DNA from: Odontocerum albicorne
Taxonomy: Eukaryota; Arthropoda; Insecta; Trichoptera; Odontoceridae
DNA: 64,000 nucleotides
Direction: 5' to 3'
Assembly: GCA_949825065.1 (NCBI GenBank)
Contig: OX463849.1
Location: 6,076,001-6,140,000, forward strand
A program made the position numbers and the translations under genes. Positions 23,030 to 34,690 of the stretch are shown piece by piece. The notes under the pieces were generated by a model. The model had not been told where the DNA came from and ran no database searches. It saw only the letters and a program-made list of their open reading frames with translations. Positions within the stretch are counted from its first letter, which is position 1. Each line of letters starts with the position of its first letter.

Positions 23030-23196
23030 GTCCAAGTGGCGGTCACGAGATAGTGGAACTGGTGGTTCCACTGTTGGCAGACCCGCGAGAGAATGCCACT
23101 CTGAGCTGCCGCTATGACATGGGCAAGGACCGCCTCTACTCTGCCAAATGGTTCAAGGATGAGGCAGAGATCTATAGATATATGCCTGGAGAAAGG
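23030..23196 (+). CDS. beat: beaten path family protein, exon with first half of Ig domain 1
   Basis: Beat proteins are membrane-linked or secreted immunoglobulin-superfamily proteins that act at the surface of neurons in axon guidance, partnering Sidestep-family receptors. The exon follows a polypyrimidine tract and AG at 23028-23029 and ends at the GT of 23197. It starts with two bases of a split codon, then reads PSGGHEIVELVVPLLADPRE, NATLSCRYDMGKDRLYSAKW and FKDEAEIYRYMPGER. The cysteine of LSCRY and the tryptophan of AKWFKD are the B- and C-strand landmarks of an Ig V-like domain; the EIYRYMP stretch is typical of Beat. It ends in phase 0 and joins 24832 without a shift. The preceding exon, which should carry the signal peptide, was not found in 1-23029. 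Which beat paralogue this is cannot be told here. Confidence 0.9.
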
Positions 23197-24831
23197 GTAT
23201 TATTTGTTTTATTTGACAACATAAAAGTTCTTCGTTATTAAAAGTGGATAAATGATATATATCTGATAAGTGCGCAAGCTATTTAAGTTGATTTGTGAAA
23301 GACAGGCAATTATTGTTGCACACCAGTGTCTGAATACTACAGTATTATACCTTTACAATACCACACTACAGTTTGACATACAAAGAACGCACAATATACC
23401 AAAAACGGAGTATAGATATAAGAATTCTACTTCTTCTTCGACTTGACCTTAGTGCTGTAGAATTCGACACACATTGAAACTGCTTTACGTCGTGCACATT
23501 CTTCACTAGTCTTTCTGGCACTTCGTTGTCCGCAGTCTGTGGTAACGGCAGGCGCGTAGCACTTTCTTGATCGCTCCAATGCATAAATAATATTTGTTTG
23601 CTCCTGCGACCCTCTGCATGAGTTTTTCCATGCCCTTACGCAAAATGTGATTGCAGAAAACGTGTAGGTAGTACTTAAACTTGATAGCCTATCTGAGATG
23701 TTAAATTCTTTTAGTAAAGGGGCATTGTTCGTTGTTTTGTCCATTAAGCACCTGGTTATTTTCATACTTTTGATTAAGATCTTTAATACTGATTTTTAAT
23801 GCTACTTTATTTAAGCTAATGACACACATATTATATAGGTACTTTACAAATGTGTCTTAAATTTTTTATTTTGTTTTGTTTTTATTTTTCATTTTATGTA
23901 AACATCTGCCTTCCGACGAGCATTCGCTTAGTTAGACAATAGTGTTATTTTACTATATATTTGTAAAAATTAAAAAGTATAAATATATTTAAAAAAAAAT
24001 CATCTGTAGAGGTTTCTTTAATTTTCATTCAACGCTGGACCTGAAAGATTGTAAATAATGTTTTCAGGTGACCAACCCTAATATCTCAATAGAATAATAC
24101 GCATAAATTTATTCCTGTCCTCCAATGACCATCATTTATATATAGTATAATGATTGTGACGACAATATTTTCGTGTAATGAAATGTTGAGTGAACAAACA
24201 AACCATCTCAAGAACCCCATGATCAATATTGGGATAAAACGTGCATTTTCTTTAGAAAGCTTCCTGATTTGTAAAACATTTAACATAACAAATATCAATA
24301 TTCCAATATAACTAACAATTTAGAATACATGTGTTTTAAAATGTGATGCAAAAAAACTAATGTAATTTTGAAACAAAATAAAAATATAAGTCTTATAAAA
24401 TATTACTTAAAAATAAACAAAAATATTTTTTATTGAATATTATGTAAAGGTTTTGACACATTACTTACGAATTATTTGAAATAAATACACCTAATTCTTC
24501 ATTTTCAATAACGCAAGGTCGTCCTGAATGGGGTCACCAGAAGAAAAAATAAAAAACCCCTCCTGTGCAGTATGTTTTTTACGACATTTTATCTAAATGC
24601 CATTTTATCTTACGTTATGCTTCTGCAGATTTTGAACAAATTTCAAATTCACAAAGCAAACATGCAAATCACAATGCAAAAATACATACCAAGTCAAAAC
24701 GTACCGAATGACTTATGGATGTCTGTGCTAAACGATATGCATAAAAACTTGGAATCTGGAAGTCACAGCGAAATCGACCGAAATCCGCACGAATTTTTTG
24801 GTTACCTAATAACTTCATTATTTCTGTCCAG
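23197..24831 (+). other. beat intron (1,635 bp)
   Basis: Bounded by GT (23197) and AG (24830-24831). It contains a 112-codon minus-strand frame (23427-23765, ending in STKVKSKKK) that I do not recognise. The rest is AT-rich non-coding sequence. Confidence 0.85.
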
Positions 24832-25018
24832 CCCCCAGGCCTACCGTTCCCGGTGCGAGGGGTGCGCCTGGCCCGCTCCCCGCGCTGTAACCAGAATACC
24901 TGCGACCTAGAGTTGACCGACCTGGCCCCCAAGTCGGCGGGGGTCTACCGCTGCGAGGTGTCTACAGAGGCACCCACCTTCAGGATAGCACACAAGAGTG
25001 CCAATATGAGCATAGCTG
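24832..25018 (+). CDS. beat: beaten path family protein, exon completing Ig domain 1
   Basis: The acceptor is TTTCTGTCCAG and the donor is GTGAGT at 25019. Entry is in phase 0 and exit in phase 1 (62 codons plus one base). The product reads PPGLPFPVRGVRLARSPRCN, QNTCDLELTDLAPKSAGVYR, CEVSTEAPTFRIAHKSANMS and IA. SAGVYRCEVS is the F-strand tyrosine-cysteine motif that pairs with the cysteine of the previous exon, and CEVSTEAPTF is close to the Beat hallmark CEVSAEAPSF. An additional CNQNTC pair is visible. The exon is much more G+C-rich than its surroundings, as expected for a constrained coding exon. Confidence 0.93.
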
Positions 25019-25191
25019 GTGAGTTCAATTAATGTTCATTCTTGATTACGTGTATTTTTAAATAAAATATACAGATTTGATGACAATCACAGTATTTTAA
25101 GTATATTGAGTGTAATCATTTTTTTTTGTGAATTGTTCCTTTTGTTTTTCCTATCATTTGTTTATTTAACTGAAAAACTGCAAATATTATA

Positions 25192-26127
25192 TTAGGTGTT
25201 AACATAAGTTGTGTCTGTTTTTTTTCAAATTTAAAAATGAGCGTCAAAAATAAAACAAAATTTTAAAGGTTATACGTCATTCGAAAGAAAATGTTCTGCT
25301 CTACAAGATATTGTATTTGCTTTTACGTTACATATATTATTTTATTTGATTACAAGCCTTCAAAATCGAAGGTCAAGTAGACGAAAGTGAGCATTTTCGA
25401 CACCTCCTTCTGTTCGCGTTTAATCGAGGGAATAAAGCTACCAAAGCTGCTCGCGATATTTGCGAAGTGTACGGTGAAGATGCTATGAATGAAAGGACAG
25501 CTCGTCGATGGTTTTTGCGTTTCAAAGACGGTAATTTCGACTTGAAAGACATGGAGTGTTCCGGACGACCAGTGGACTTCGATGAGGACCGCTTAAACCA
25601 TATTATTCATGAAGACCCCCTTCAAACATTTTTCATCACCATTTTCAAACCATTTTTCGTCACCAGTAATGGTCATGCGTAGCTCGATGACGCGCGAGCA
25701 AACCAGCAGAAATTGTCGAACGATGATTTTTGTTGTTTTCACTCAAAACATGTGGAAACCAAGCGCCGAACTTCTGGACTTTTCCCATTGATTTAAGATG
25801 GCGTATATAGTCATGTGACTACAATTCATCTGCTCAGCCAATTCTACGGTAGTTTGAAGGGGATCTTCATGAATAATATGGTTTAAGCGGTCGTCATCGA
25901 AGTCCACTGGAGGTGTCGAAAATGCTCACTTTCGTCTACTTGACATTCCATTTTGAAGGCTTGTAATCAAATAAAATAATATATATAACGTAAAAACATA
26001 CACAATATCTTGTAGAGCAGAAAATTTTCTTTCGAATGACGTATAATTTTTACCATTTTGTTTTACTTTTGGTGCTCATTTTTAAATTGAAAAAAAAAAA
26101 ACGGACACAACTTATGTTAACACCCAG
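25192..26127 (+). mobile_element. Palindromic (fold-back) mariner of the irritans type
   Basis: TA duplications at 25190-25191 and 26128-26129. Both ends are GGTGTTAACATAAGTTGTGTC in inverted orientation, and the inversion continues far inward, not just through a short terminal repeat. The left arm encodes the transposase amino end on the + strand: NRGNKATKAARDICEVYGED, AMNERTARRWFLRFKDG and CSGRPVDFDEDRLNHIIHED. The right arm, read on the minus strand, repeats this 5' part with ~160 bp of the helix-turn-helix region deleted (CACCTCC joined to AGTGGACTTCG). It then goes further: AEQMNCSHMTIYAILNQWEK and, after a frameshift, FPHVL. No catalytic domain is present. The element consists of two inverted 5' halves. 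Confidence 0.88.
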
Positions 26128-26129
26128 TA

Positions 26130-27070
26130 TATTACTAGAGTATGGTTTTATAATATTTTTATCAGTGACGAACGTATTTAATTGTCACATGTTATAAGCT
26201 GGTTGACTTACAACAAGAACTATTCTTTAGTATAACAGCAGGTCTGCGTTATCTAAAGCATATAAATTAAGCATGATAGAGAAGGGAGAATTGATTTAAT
26301 TGTATGAATATTGAAGAATAATTGTATTTTCTTTGTCATGGAAAAGAAAATAAATGTCATATCCTCATATTATTGATAGCGAGTATTGTATTATATAATA
26401 CTATTTAAAAGTGTGACTTAGATTGAACTAGCTGTTTTGAATTGGGCGAATTTTCTAAAGTACTTTTTTTTAATTCATTATATAAAAGGAGCAGACTAAA
26501 CTTTACTTTAGTGTTAAATAGACCTTATTTCTGAAAAACACAGACGTTTTAAAAGTTGTAATGTTTAACACATATTACAGAAAAATAAAAAAACTTGTTC
26601 AAACTCAAGTAATTTTCGTGTAGCTATTTGTAAACATTTTACAAGTTCTGCGTATCGTTGGAATTTTCATTGAAAGAAATGTCAAAGTTTAGAGACTAAT
26701 TTGATGATCGACTGTTTCATTTGCATGGCTCAATTTTTCGTTATCAAATATAAGTTTGAAACGCTAATTGGCAATGTTTCAGTATATACATTGCTTAAAA
26801 TAGTGTATATAGTTCAGCACATATTTATGCAATTTGATTTGTTTGTGTATATTTTTTTCTTTTATTTGTTATGTTTTTGGAGAAAACAGGATCATGAATT
26901 TGGGTCAAATGTGGAATTTATTGGGAATATTGATAGCTCTATAACATTTAAGTGATATGAAGAATACTTGCGTTATTTTCAAATAACATGTAAAAAAACG
27001 TGGTCAGAAGATAACATTTTCTTAGGACTATAGGGAATATAGATATCCCTATACAATTCGAGTGGTAGAA
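26130..27070. other. No feature seen
   Basis: AT-rich intronic sequence. Frames present are short and without recognisable content. Confidence 0.5.
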
Positions 27071-27074
27071 GAAC

Positions 27075-27420
27075 ACACTACATATTTATTTTATTAGTCT
27101 TCCTTCTTTCATTCTTTCCACATGCCCAAAGTATCTCAGAGTGCTCTTCTTCATTATACTCAACACATTAGCCTTAACTTCACATTCTCAACTAATCACT
27201 TCATTCCGTTTTCTGTCATATATAATCCTAAATCGCTCGTCTCCTTTCAGTTGTTTTCACACGTGTGTTTCAGTTCCATACATCAAAATTTGTACTAAAA
27301 TATTCTTGCGGACTATTTTCTTAACATATTTTGATACTCTCTGGTTCGAGTGTAAATGTTTTAGTGCTATATTGACTGATATAATGCAATGAAATAAATG
27401 TGTAATAAAAAGTTAATTGA
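27075..27420 (-). mobile_element. RTE-type LINE relic, family b
   Basis: On the minus strand, broken frames give the STLRYFGHVERM-type block (27075-27160) followed by the RIYDRKRNEVIS-like upstream region. It is heavily decayed. Confidence 0.45.
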
Positions 27421-29285
27421 AATAAAATGCACATGAATGTACACAATATGAATATAATATATCGTTATACAATTGTTTGTAAACAGAGTTGATCCACCCT
27501 GTGTGCATTATGCACAAGGGAGTTAAAATCACCGGATGCTGTGGTTAGAACTTTCGTAAGTTCTTCGGAACTTTGAAATAAATGATGCTGCATGCTTCGA
27601 ACTTAGATTTTGTTTCATTATTAAACCAAGTTTGTTTGTGTAAAAACTTTCATAAGTATTTTTTAAATGTGAATAGTTGGATTTCATATGTGAATAGGTA
27701 AATGTCAGCGATTGTAACCTTATAATTAATATATACCTTAAGCAAGCAGGCGTTCCAGGTTCAATTCCTGGCGAATTCACTTTCAGATTGGTTTTACTAT
27801 TAGAACAAACTGGTTTTACGAGCACTATATAGTTCTTTTGCCATATATCATCTCGTCAATTTTTATAACACTTTTTTAGCAATATAAGCTATTTATAAAA
27901 ACGGTATAGCGACAAGCTGTGTTTAATTTGACCTGCACACCATCTCGGAAGATTGAAGTTATTACCATTGAAATTTTTGGTTTGGTCTATCAAGACTTAC
28001 TGAAGTATAACCGTTTGCACACAATAAAGCAATACACGAATAAGAGTTTTACATTCTCAGTCTTTAATTTTTCAGTGGACTGCTGTTAAAATGTATGTCT
28101 TTTTTTACTTTTGCAAGCAAAAATTTCAGTTAAATTTTGTTTTATTTAACTTTATTAATATTCTTGAAACATATTTTTTCTCTTCGGTATAATTGAAAAT
28201 TGGCAATAATAATATTCTTTTAACCCTTCTAATAATGTTTTATTAAAAATTTTCAATGATTTTTGTATTCAATTGATGAAATTTATGCTTCAATAATTTT
28301 TGTTTATTGTTATTTTCAAGATTATATTTAATTTTTTTACGTTGTATTGTATTTAAATTAAACCTAAAGATTATCCATGAAAAAGTTATTTTACATCTCT
28401 CTAAAAAAATATCCCTTTATGGTCAGCTGAGAACTAAAATAAAATACATAAAGTACTTCTTAAAGAATGAAAAATGACAAAATATATTTTTCTTCCACAC
28501 AATTTGAGTGCGATGACTAATAATTCATTTTGAGAAATGGAGGAGGACGCCTTGAAAAAACGGAGTTTATTTTTTCTTTCTCGTTTTTTTTTGGACAAGA
28601 AAAAGTAAAGCGTGTAATAAAAATATATTCCCCCTTGGCAAATGTTATGAGAACAGAGAAAACATATTAATCATGATGTGTTTGTTAATAAAAGTTTTAT
28701 TCTTTTATATGAAACTTGGTCCCTCACTTAACACCTCTCCCTTTTTTTTCCATATAGGTGAGCATAGAGGTCAAAACGCCAATTTATTTTTTCCGTCTAC
28801 GCCAAAATATTTTGACGTGGCAAAATCATAAAATTGAAAACAGGTAAATACTGGTAAAAAATCATTTTATCATATATTTCACTTTTTTTCTAGTAAGAAG
28901 CGATACTTTGTACTTACCTTCATTGCTGAATATAATTAATTTAAATTTTATTTGAAGATTTGTTGTTACAGGGCAATTAATCTCTTTTAGCCAGATCATA
29001 TTGCCTCATATTCAAAAACTGAAGGTGAGATATACAGGACGTAGACCGCGGAAAGTGAATAATAATTGAATTTTTTTTACTGAGGAAAGCGTAAGAAGTA
29101 TAAGATACTGTAAAGTGAGTATGGTGAGATGTATTATTAGATAGGAATATATAAGGATGTGTTCTCCCTGTTTACCCTAAAGGTGTATGGTGGGATGGTA
29201 TTTTTATGTACATGTTTAACCAATATCTAATAGTCGTGAAATACTCTTTGAAAAGTGCTTGTGTTGGGTAAAGAAATGTTTTTTT
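27421..29285. other. No gene seen
   Basis: AT-rich. A T-arm-like stretch, CCAGGTTCAATTCCTGG at 27751-27767, is probably a SINE scrap and not a tRNA gene (no cloverleaf found). Confidence 0.5.
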
Positions 29286-29289
29286 AGTA

Positions 29290-29815
29290 ACATTTTATAA
29301 TGCCTCAGTCCTGCATGACGGATTCGTAGCCGTCATCATTGTTGCTGGGTTTCATAGTCGAGAATCTCCTCGCCACTCCAACATGAGCTGTTCTTCCCCG
29401 TCAATCAAGTGATCTTCTGTGTCAAAACTGCCTGATCCTAGATACGCACTCCCGCAAATGTCACAGACATCTGGATCCCGCTGAATCACTTTGTAGTGCT
29501 GACGAATGTTCGCAGCACGCTGACTGCTTCTCACATGTCTATCCATCGAGATGCCATCAACCCGATAACAGATGGTTTTTCATCCTTCGTTGTCCTGAGT
29601 TACCTGCTCCCAGTCCTCAGGCACCCCGCACAAAGTCAGCAAATTTCGCCGATTGTCCTTATAGCGCTTTCTCTGCCCAGCAACTCTTCACTTGCCCACT
29701 ACTTTACCGCACAAGACGCGTTTTGGGAGCCTATGATTACCCATACGTATAGCATGTCCGGTCCATCAGTATTTCGCCTTGACAAGAATATCCTCCATGG
29801 TTTACAGTAAGAGCG
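29290..29815 (-). mobile_element. LINE C-terminal fragment, family h
   Basis: Minus-strand frames with shifts contain a RFKDN-type block, CGVPEDWEQ and then DRHVRSSQRAANIRQHYKVI and DPDVCDICGSAYLG, ending shortly before 29290. LINE proteins of the jockey group often end in such a lysine/arginine-rich tract plus CxxC motif. There is no long intact frame. Confidence 0.5.
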
Positions 29816-30439
29816 TTGCAATACCGATACATTTGTAACATGATTACTACAGTGGATCCAGATAATTCAACGAAGGAAACATTGGTGAAACATTTCAAGA
29901 TTTTGAATGTGTATTATATATGGAACCCATAGAGAACTGTGGGGAGGACAATGGTTTTGTAGACTGATATATTTGTAGACTGGGAGATGTTCCTGCAATA
30001 AAATACTTCGTAATTCAGTTTAGAAACAGATGCTGACAATATATTCAGTCAAGAAATGGGTTTTTGGGCAAAATTTTAAACAAGCCTCAGTCTTGCATAA
30101 AAAAATAGTATTTCGATACGCACCACCTAAGCTCACAACACCATAGCTCAAAACAAAATAATGGTGAATAATTTATTTAAGTGCTTTTATATTTTATACA
30201 TTCGAAATCATTGTGAATCATATTCGATCTATAGATATTTTTCTTATTTCTTTTTATTTAGTTTTAAGTTAGTAACTTTTTAGTTTCACAGAATAATTTG
30301 AAACCAGGAGGAGGTTGTTATTCGATTCGAATTAAAAAATAATTATTGTATCATGTCATAGATATTTTACAAAATTTTATTGTTAGTTTTTTATGCAATT
30401 TGCCATATAATTTCGTAGTCTCATTGCCATTTGTATATG

Positions 30440-31235
30440 ATAATTTTTTTACTTGATATTTTGTACTATACATTGATATTTACTTGTCATTACAAGTGTT
30501 GTACAATACATTGATATTAACTTGACATGATGTACTATACATTAATATTGACTTGACATGTTGTACTATACATTGATATTTGTTTTCTGCCATACGTTTT
30601 TGTTTTTTTTATTTATTCTTTAATCTAGATATGCGGGGGTGTGGGATGGAAGCCCCCCGATGCCCTTGCGGTCGGGCTCGCCCTACATTGGTGGGGTGTA
30701 TCTCGGCCGGGGAATGTTTGTGGGATGAGCCCGGACGTTTTAATGTCTTCTCTCTTGAATGTATTTTTTTTGTCATCTATTTATTTTCTGTGTATTTTTT
30801 AATCTTCTTGTTCTACGTGTTCAAGGGTGTGGGCTGAAAAATATCTGGAGTCCCCGTGGCTGGGCTCGCCCTATATTGGTGGGGTGTATCTTGGCCGGGA
30901 GGATGCTATTAGATGAGCCCAGACCTTTTGATAGCTTCTGTTTTTTAATGTATTCTCTTTTTAATGTGTTCTTGAAATGTGTCTAAATGTATTATGTACA
31001 TACCATGCTGCTATCAATAAACCTGTGTTTATTTATTTATTAATTTATATTTACTGGACATGTTGTTACATACTATACATTGATACTTACTTGGTATGTT
31101 GTACTATACATTGATATTTACTTGACGTGTACTATACATTGATATTTACTTGACACGTTATACTATACATTGATATTTACTTGACATGTTGTAGTATACA
31201 TTGATATTTACTTGACACGTTGTACTATACAATGA
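30440..31235 (+). repeat. Minisatellite, ~31-bp unit, split by an insertion
   Basis: The unit is TTGTACTATACATTGATATT plus TACTTGACATG. About five units lie at 30440-30585 and about six at 31047-31235. Between them is a foreign ~460-bp segment (30586-31046). Confidence 0.85.
30586..31046 (+). mobile_element. Retroelement 3' end containing a ~200-bp direct duplication
   Basis: Two related blocks, each with GGGCTCGCCCTACATTGGTG, GGGTGTATCTCGGCCGGG and GATGAGCCCGGAC, lie head to tail at ~30625-30825 and ~30826-31010. The second ends with ATCAATAAACCTGTG and a (TTTA)n tail, so it looks like the 3' end of a non-LTR element. The insert disrupts the minisatellite, and ATATTT borders both sides. Confidence 0.55.
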
Positions 31236-31239
31236 TATT

Positions 31240-33020
31240 TTCACGCAATATATTTGTTAATATGTTACTAGAACACTGTTATCGACTCATCTTAACAAAT
31301 TTTGATACTATCCGTTTCGAGTATATCCGAGTATATTTAAGTGGCTCGTTACATTGTTTCCTATTGCTATATGCCATTCGTTATCTCTCGTAACTATTCT
31401 AACACTCACCTGAGAAAATTATGCATACGTAGATTTTTTCCAAAAATCTACGAAAATACTTTTTGCGTCTATTTTCTTATTTTATTCCGACTTTTACCTT
31501 CCAGTATCGACCCTCAATAAATATATTTGTGAAATAACAATTCACCTGCCCTTTTCCTGCCGAAACCTTTTTCAGTTGACTCAAGCCGTTTAATTCAATT
31601 TACAGTGATTGACCAATGTATTTATATATAGTATTTTTTAGGGGATAGGATTTATTCAAAATATAGGTACCTCGGAAATTTGTTAACAAATATTGGAAAT
31701 TTTCTAAACATTCTATTGTTCTTGTCTCAAGCTAAAGTAACAGAAATGTTTGCAAAAAACCTTTTGTAAAGCACGTTATTTTTCCAGCGTCAATTTTAAT
31801 AACTTTAATTCATTTTGTTAAAAACTAACGCTTTCAAATAATAAATAGAAAGTAGCTTCGTTTATTCAAACGTTTGGAACAACCACAAAAAATATGGTAC
31901 CAATTACCAACATAATAATAAATATTGAGTTGAAGTTTGCAAGGAAGTAGGGATAAGAAAATAGGGCTAAGAAATATTATATGATAAACAATGACATTAT
32001 AATAATAATGAGTTCGAACCCCGAGCTGGAGCACCCTGAGGAAAGTATTCTCTCTAAAAGACGCTTGTTATTTTTACACTATAACAACAATATCTGTTGT
32101 AATCAATATTAACCTTTGGGTGGGCGCATTAAATCTGTGAGATGATGTACCTAGTTTTTTTTGTGCCAATGGGCGAGGTTTACCGACAAAGAGGTGAGGC
32201 TTATAGTGGCTTCCTGACTCCCTACCCCTCACACAAGGGTATCTTTGTTATTTCTCCAGTGCACCGTTGGTCTCCGTGACGGACGTTTTAATCTGCTGGA
32301 TGAGTTGCTCCCGATTACGTTAGCATTTTTGATTACCGAAATGAATTTTTTTTCTCAATATTTCTTTTTATATACCTGCAATAGTTCGTATATCTATGTT
32401 CTAGCCCCTAATTCAATGATATTGATCGTTATTTACTATATGAATATGAACATGCACGCATGGTATGTGAAAATTGTAATACGAATGTTTTCGAAAATGT
32501 TTAGCCGAAAATGTTCCCTTTTGTTTTTGTGAAGACGTTTTATGATCACAAGTGAATTTGAATTTTACATTCTAAATTATGTATGAAAAATTGCAAGCAT
32601 AGTGTTCTCTAATGTTAAGTTATTGCTTTTATTTTCGTCACATGAACACCTACCTCATGAAGATGTGACAGTTGATTCCACATACTTTTTATTGTGCTAA
32701 ATCTTTATACAAATCTATTTTGGGTATTAAATGACTGAAAAAAATAGTGATGTTACTGAATTGCATTAGTTGTGTTGAACAGCTGCTAACAAAAGACTGA
32801 GAATGTTGTAAACTAGTTATCTTCTATTTTAAGAAAAACAATATGAGGAAATTTACAATTTTGTTATTGAATAGTGCAAAGAAATGTATAAATGTTATAT
32901 AATCATATTTGAGTAAAAAGTTCAGTTTGATAAGTTTTCCCTTAAGCCTAAGCAGAAATGAAAATTTTAATCTCACAGATGAGTTGCGCCCGAAAGTGTT
33001 AGGTTTTGTATTGCGCCCGA
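31240..33020. other. No feature seen
   Basis: AT-rich intronic sequence. A tRNA-like box B (GAGTTCGAACCCCG, 32010-32023) stands alone without a matching box A or body. Confidence 0.5.
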
Positions 33021-33024
33021 CGGA

Positions 33025-33545
33025 GGGTTAAACAATACGGACGTCTGTTACTTGGATATTATGAAACAATAGTTGGACTAACAACAATGTTTTCAGTTGT
33101 TTGTCTAAGATTTGCATTTAACCTGAGAAAGTACGACCACATCACTTCATATAAGAAAAAAAATAGTTGAATTTGATTAATATTCACTAAATTCATATAC
33201 TGTCACTATCGTATAAGGTCGTTATTTGTCCCGCTACCATATTTTATCTTGCCTAATATATTTATTAACTGCGATTATTAACTTGCGCTATACTCAAGCA
33301 AAAACCGTTTATCAGCTTTCTCAGATCATCGCTTTCTTTTTTTTATGTCGTCCTTTACTGTCCATGCAGTGACACTCTGGAACCAGTTACTGACTTATGT
33401 TAGACTCGCTTCGTTTTCTGGAATGTTTCAAAAAAGGGATTGAAAAAACTTTTTAGATCAGTTATGTTATGATACAGGATTCGTTCAGGATTTTACTTTT
33501 TTCTCCAACATCCCTTATTTCTTTCTTTGGCTTGTTGATGTACAA
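33025..33545 (+). mobile_element. Jockey-like LINE (family e) C-terminal relic
   Basis: TDVCYLDIM at the start and the later CPCSDTLEPVTD and FKKGIEKTF-like pieces parallel the better copy at 50449-50900 (DYADVCYLDVTEEQ ... VRLWNQL ... CFKKRLKKLL). Stops and shifts are present throughout. Confidence 0.6.
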
Positions 33546-33559
33546 AATTATACAAAATT

Positions 33560-33800
33560 AGATTGCACAACGTTGAAGGCGAGATAGAGAAGACCAAGAA
33601 AGATGTTATTGAATCAATTTTTTGATATTTTGAAAAAATCATATACGAGAGAGAAATCGAAGTAGGTGTACGAAGAAGTTTGGTGTATGGATGTGAAAAA
33701 GGCGAAGAATGTGCTTTAATGTAGAAATGTCTGTTGCTCTGTCATTTTCGCTTACCCCGAAAGTGAGATGTAGTGATGGTTTTGTGTGTATGTATGTATT
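33560..33800 (+). mobile_element. RTE-type LINE relic, family b, 3' end
   Basis: GRPRKMLLNQFF-like, then MDVKKAKNVL and a 3' end CGCTTACCCCGAAAGTGAGA followed by TGTGTATGTATGTA, parallel to the ends at 4155 and 46350. Confidence 0.5.
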
Positions 33801-33957
33801 TATATAATTCACGAATTTCGTAACAATATATCATCATTTGAATATTTTATGCAACAACATAACTTCCATTATATTGTTTATAGTTAAGGCATTAACATTT
33901 TGGAGGTTTAAAGACATTGTTATTTATTTTATCAAACACTGTTTTTTCCACTTTGTA

Positions 33958-34418
33958 GGAACTACGGTCGTCCCTGAATATTGTCAACACGCACGGTCAA
34001 CGACCGACGAAACGACCTTCGGATATGTCCAAAGGTCGCATACCAGAACATTAATATTGTTTACCCGCAAATACTATTTACGATACATTCCACAGTAGAA
34101 AGAGAACGCATCGCGCTGTCTCGCCGTTTCGCCAACAAATTATCTACTCACAATATTATTCGCGACGTCTGCGACCATCTCTGCACGCACAGGAGTGAGA
34201 TAAAAATATATTGCGGGCGCACTCACGCGCCCCGTTCTGAATAAGTATAAATACCTACTTACCGATAAATAAAGAATTATTAATCATTCGACCATTCATC
34301 ACTGTTTACTATTCATTGATTATTCACTCTCACTTTCCGCATTGCTAATCGACGTATTTTATTTTAAATACCAAACAATCAAAATCATCATCGCGTCCTC
34401 CAAGGACATTCGTTAAAC
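33958..34418 (+). mobile_element. Solo-LTR-like insertion (461 bp)
   Basis: It interrupts the fold-back element between CCACTTTGTA and GTAACGG; the uninterrupted copy at 54248 has CCACTTTGTTGTAACGG. GTA on both sides is the only visible duplication. It contains a TATA-like GTATAAATACC and an AATAAAG signal at ~34267, and shares several blocks with 63135-63515 (ACGAAACGACCTTCG type, AGAGAACGCA.C.CGC, TCTTTCCGCATTGC). This fits the LTR of a retrotransposon. No internal coding region is present. Confidence 0.55.
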
Positions 34419-34432
34419 GTAACGGTATAACC

Positions 34433-34524
34433 CTACCGGTTTCAAGGCTTTCCCCTCATCTTCAGGGGTTTCTCAGTATTATTTGTGCTCCTCTGAAGAT
34501 GAGGCGAAAGCCTTGAAACCGGTA
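34433..34524. ncRNA. Pair of opposed hammerhead-like motifs
   Basis: Plus-strand motif: CTGAAGA (34493-34499), T, then GAGGC (34501-34505) paired with GCCTT (34510-34514) across a GAAA loop, then GAAA (34515-34518) and CCGGTAG. Minus-strand motif in the left arm (34466 back to 34433): CTGAAGA, T, GAGGG, GAAA loop, GCCTT, GAAACCGGTAG. Here AACCC just before the first box can pair with GGGTT just after the last, giving a five-base helix I. The helix sequences differ from those at 15028, but the layout is the same. Confidence 0.6.
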
Positions 34525-34609
34525 GGGTTATACCATTACAAAAAGTGGAAAAAACAGTGTTTGATAAAATAAATTACAATAACTTCCATTATTTACTGAT
34601 TTTCTACCT

Positions 34610-34690
34610 GGTTGGTTGGGTTATTTCTATCTGACAAAAAATCCAAGAGATTATCATGTAATGAAGAGTTAAATAAATAAATAAATTAGT
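34610..34690 (+). mobile_element. SINE/LINE tail scrap
   Basis: CTGGTTGGTTGGGTTATTTC, then a degenerate CTGACAA...CCAAGAGATTATC and a (TAAA)n tail match the 3' tail shared by SINE and LINE copies at 48925 and 50965. Confidence 0.5.

Larger units (their letters stand above)
33873..34578 (+). mobile_element. Fold-back element with head-to-head hammerhead-like motifs, interrupted by an LTR-like insert
   Basis: A 14-bp direct repeat, ATAACTTCCATTAT, flanks it (33859-33872, 34579-34592). Without the insert at 33958-34418 the element is about 245 bp. Its arms pair over TTTATTTTATCAAACACTGT, TTTTTCCACTTTGTA and the GTAACGGTATAACCCTACCG region. Each arm contains the motif CTGAAGA-T-helix-GAAACCGGTAG in opposite orientation. 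The left end carries ~50 extra bases (GTTTATAGTTAAGGCATTAA) that recur, inverted, at 55163-55213 and 62328-62380. Confidence 0.82.

Noticed and set aside
23427..23765. 112-codon minus-strand frame in beat intron 1 as a nested gene
   Set aside because: No recognisable motif, no splice or promoter evidence; length is compatible with chance.
27735..27780. tRNA gene (T-arm CCAGGTTCAATTCCTGG)
   Set aside because: No D-arm, anticodon arm or acceptor stem could be matched upstream; probably a SINE remnant.
30580..30986. Overlapping plus-strand frames of 75-85 codons
   Set aside because: They lie in a duplicated retroelement 3' end inside a minisatellite; hydrophobic runs are translated T-rich DNA.
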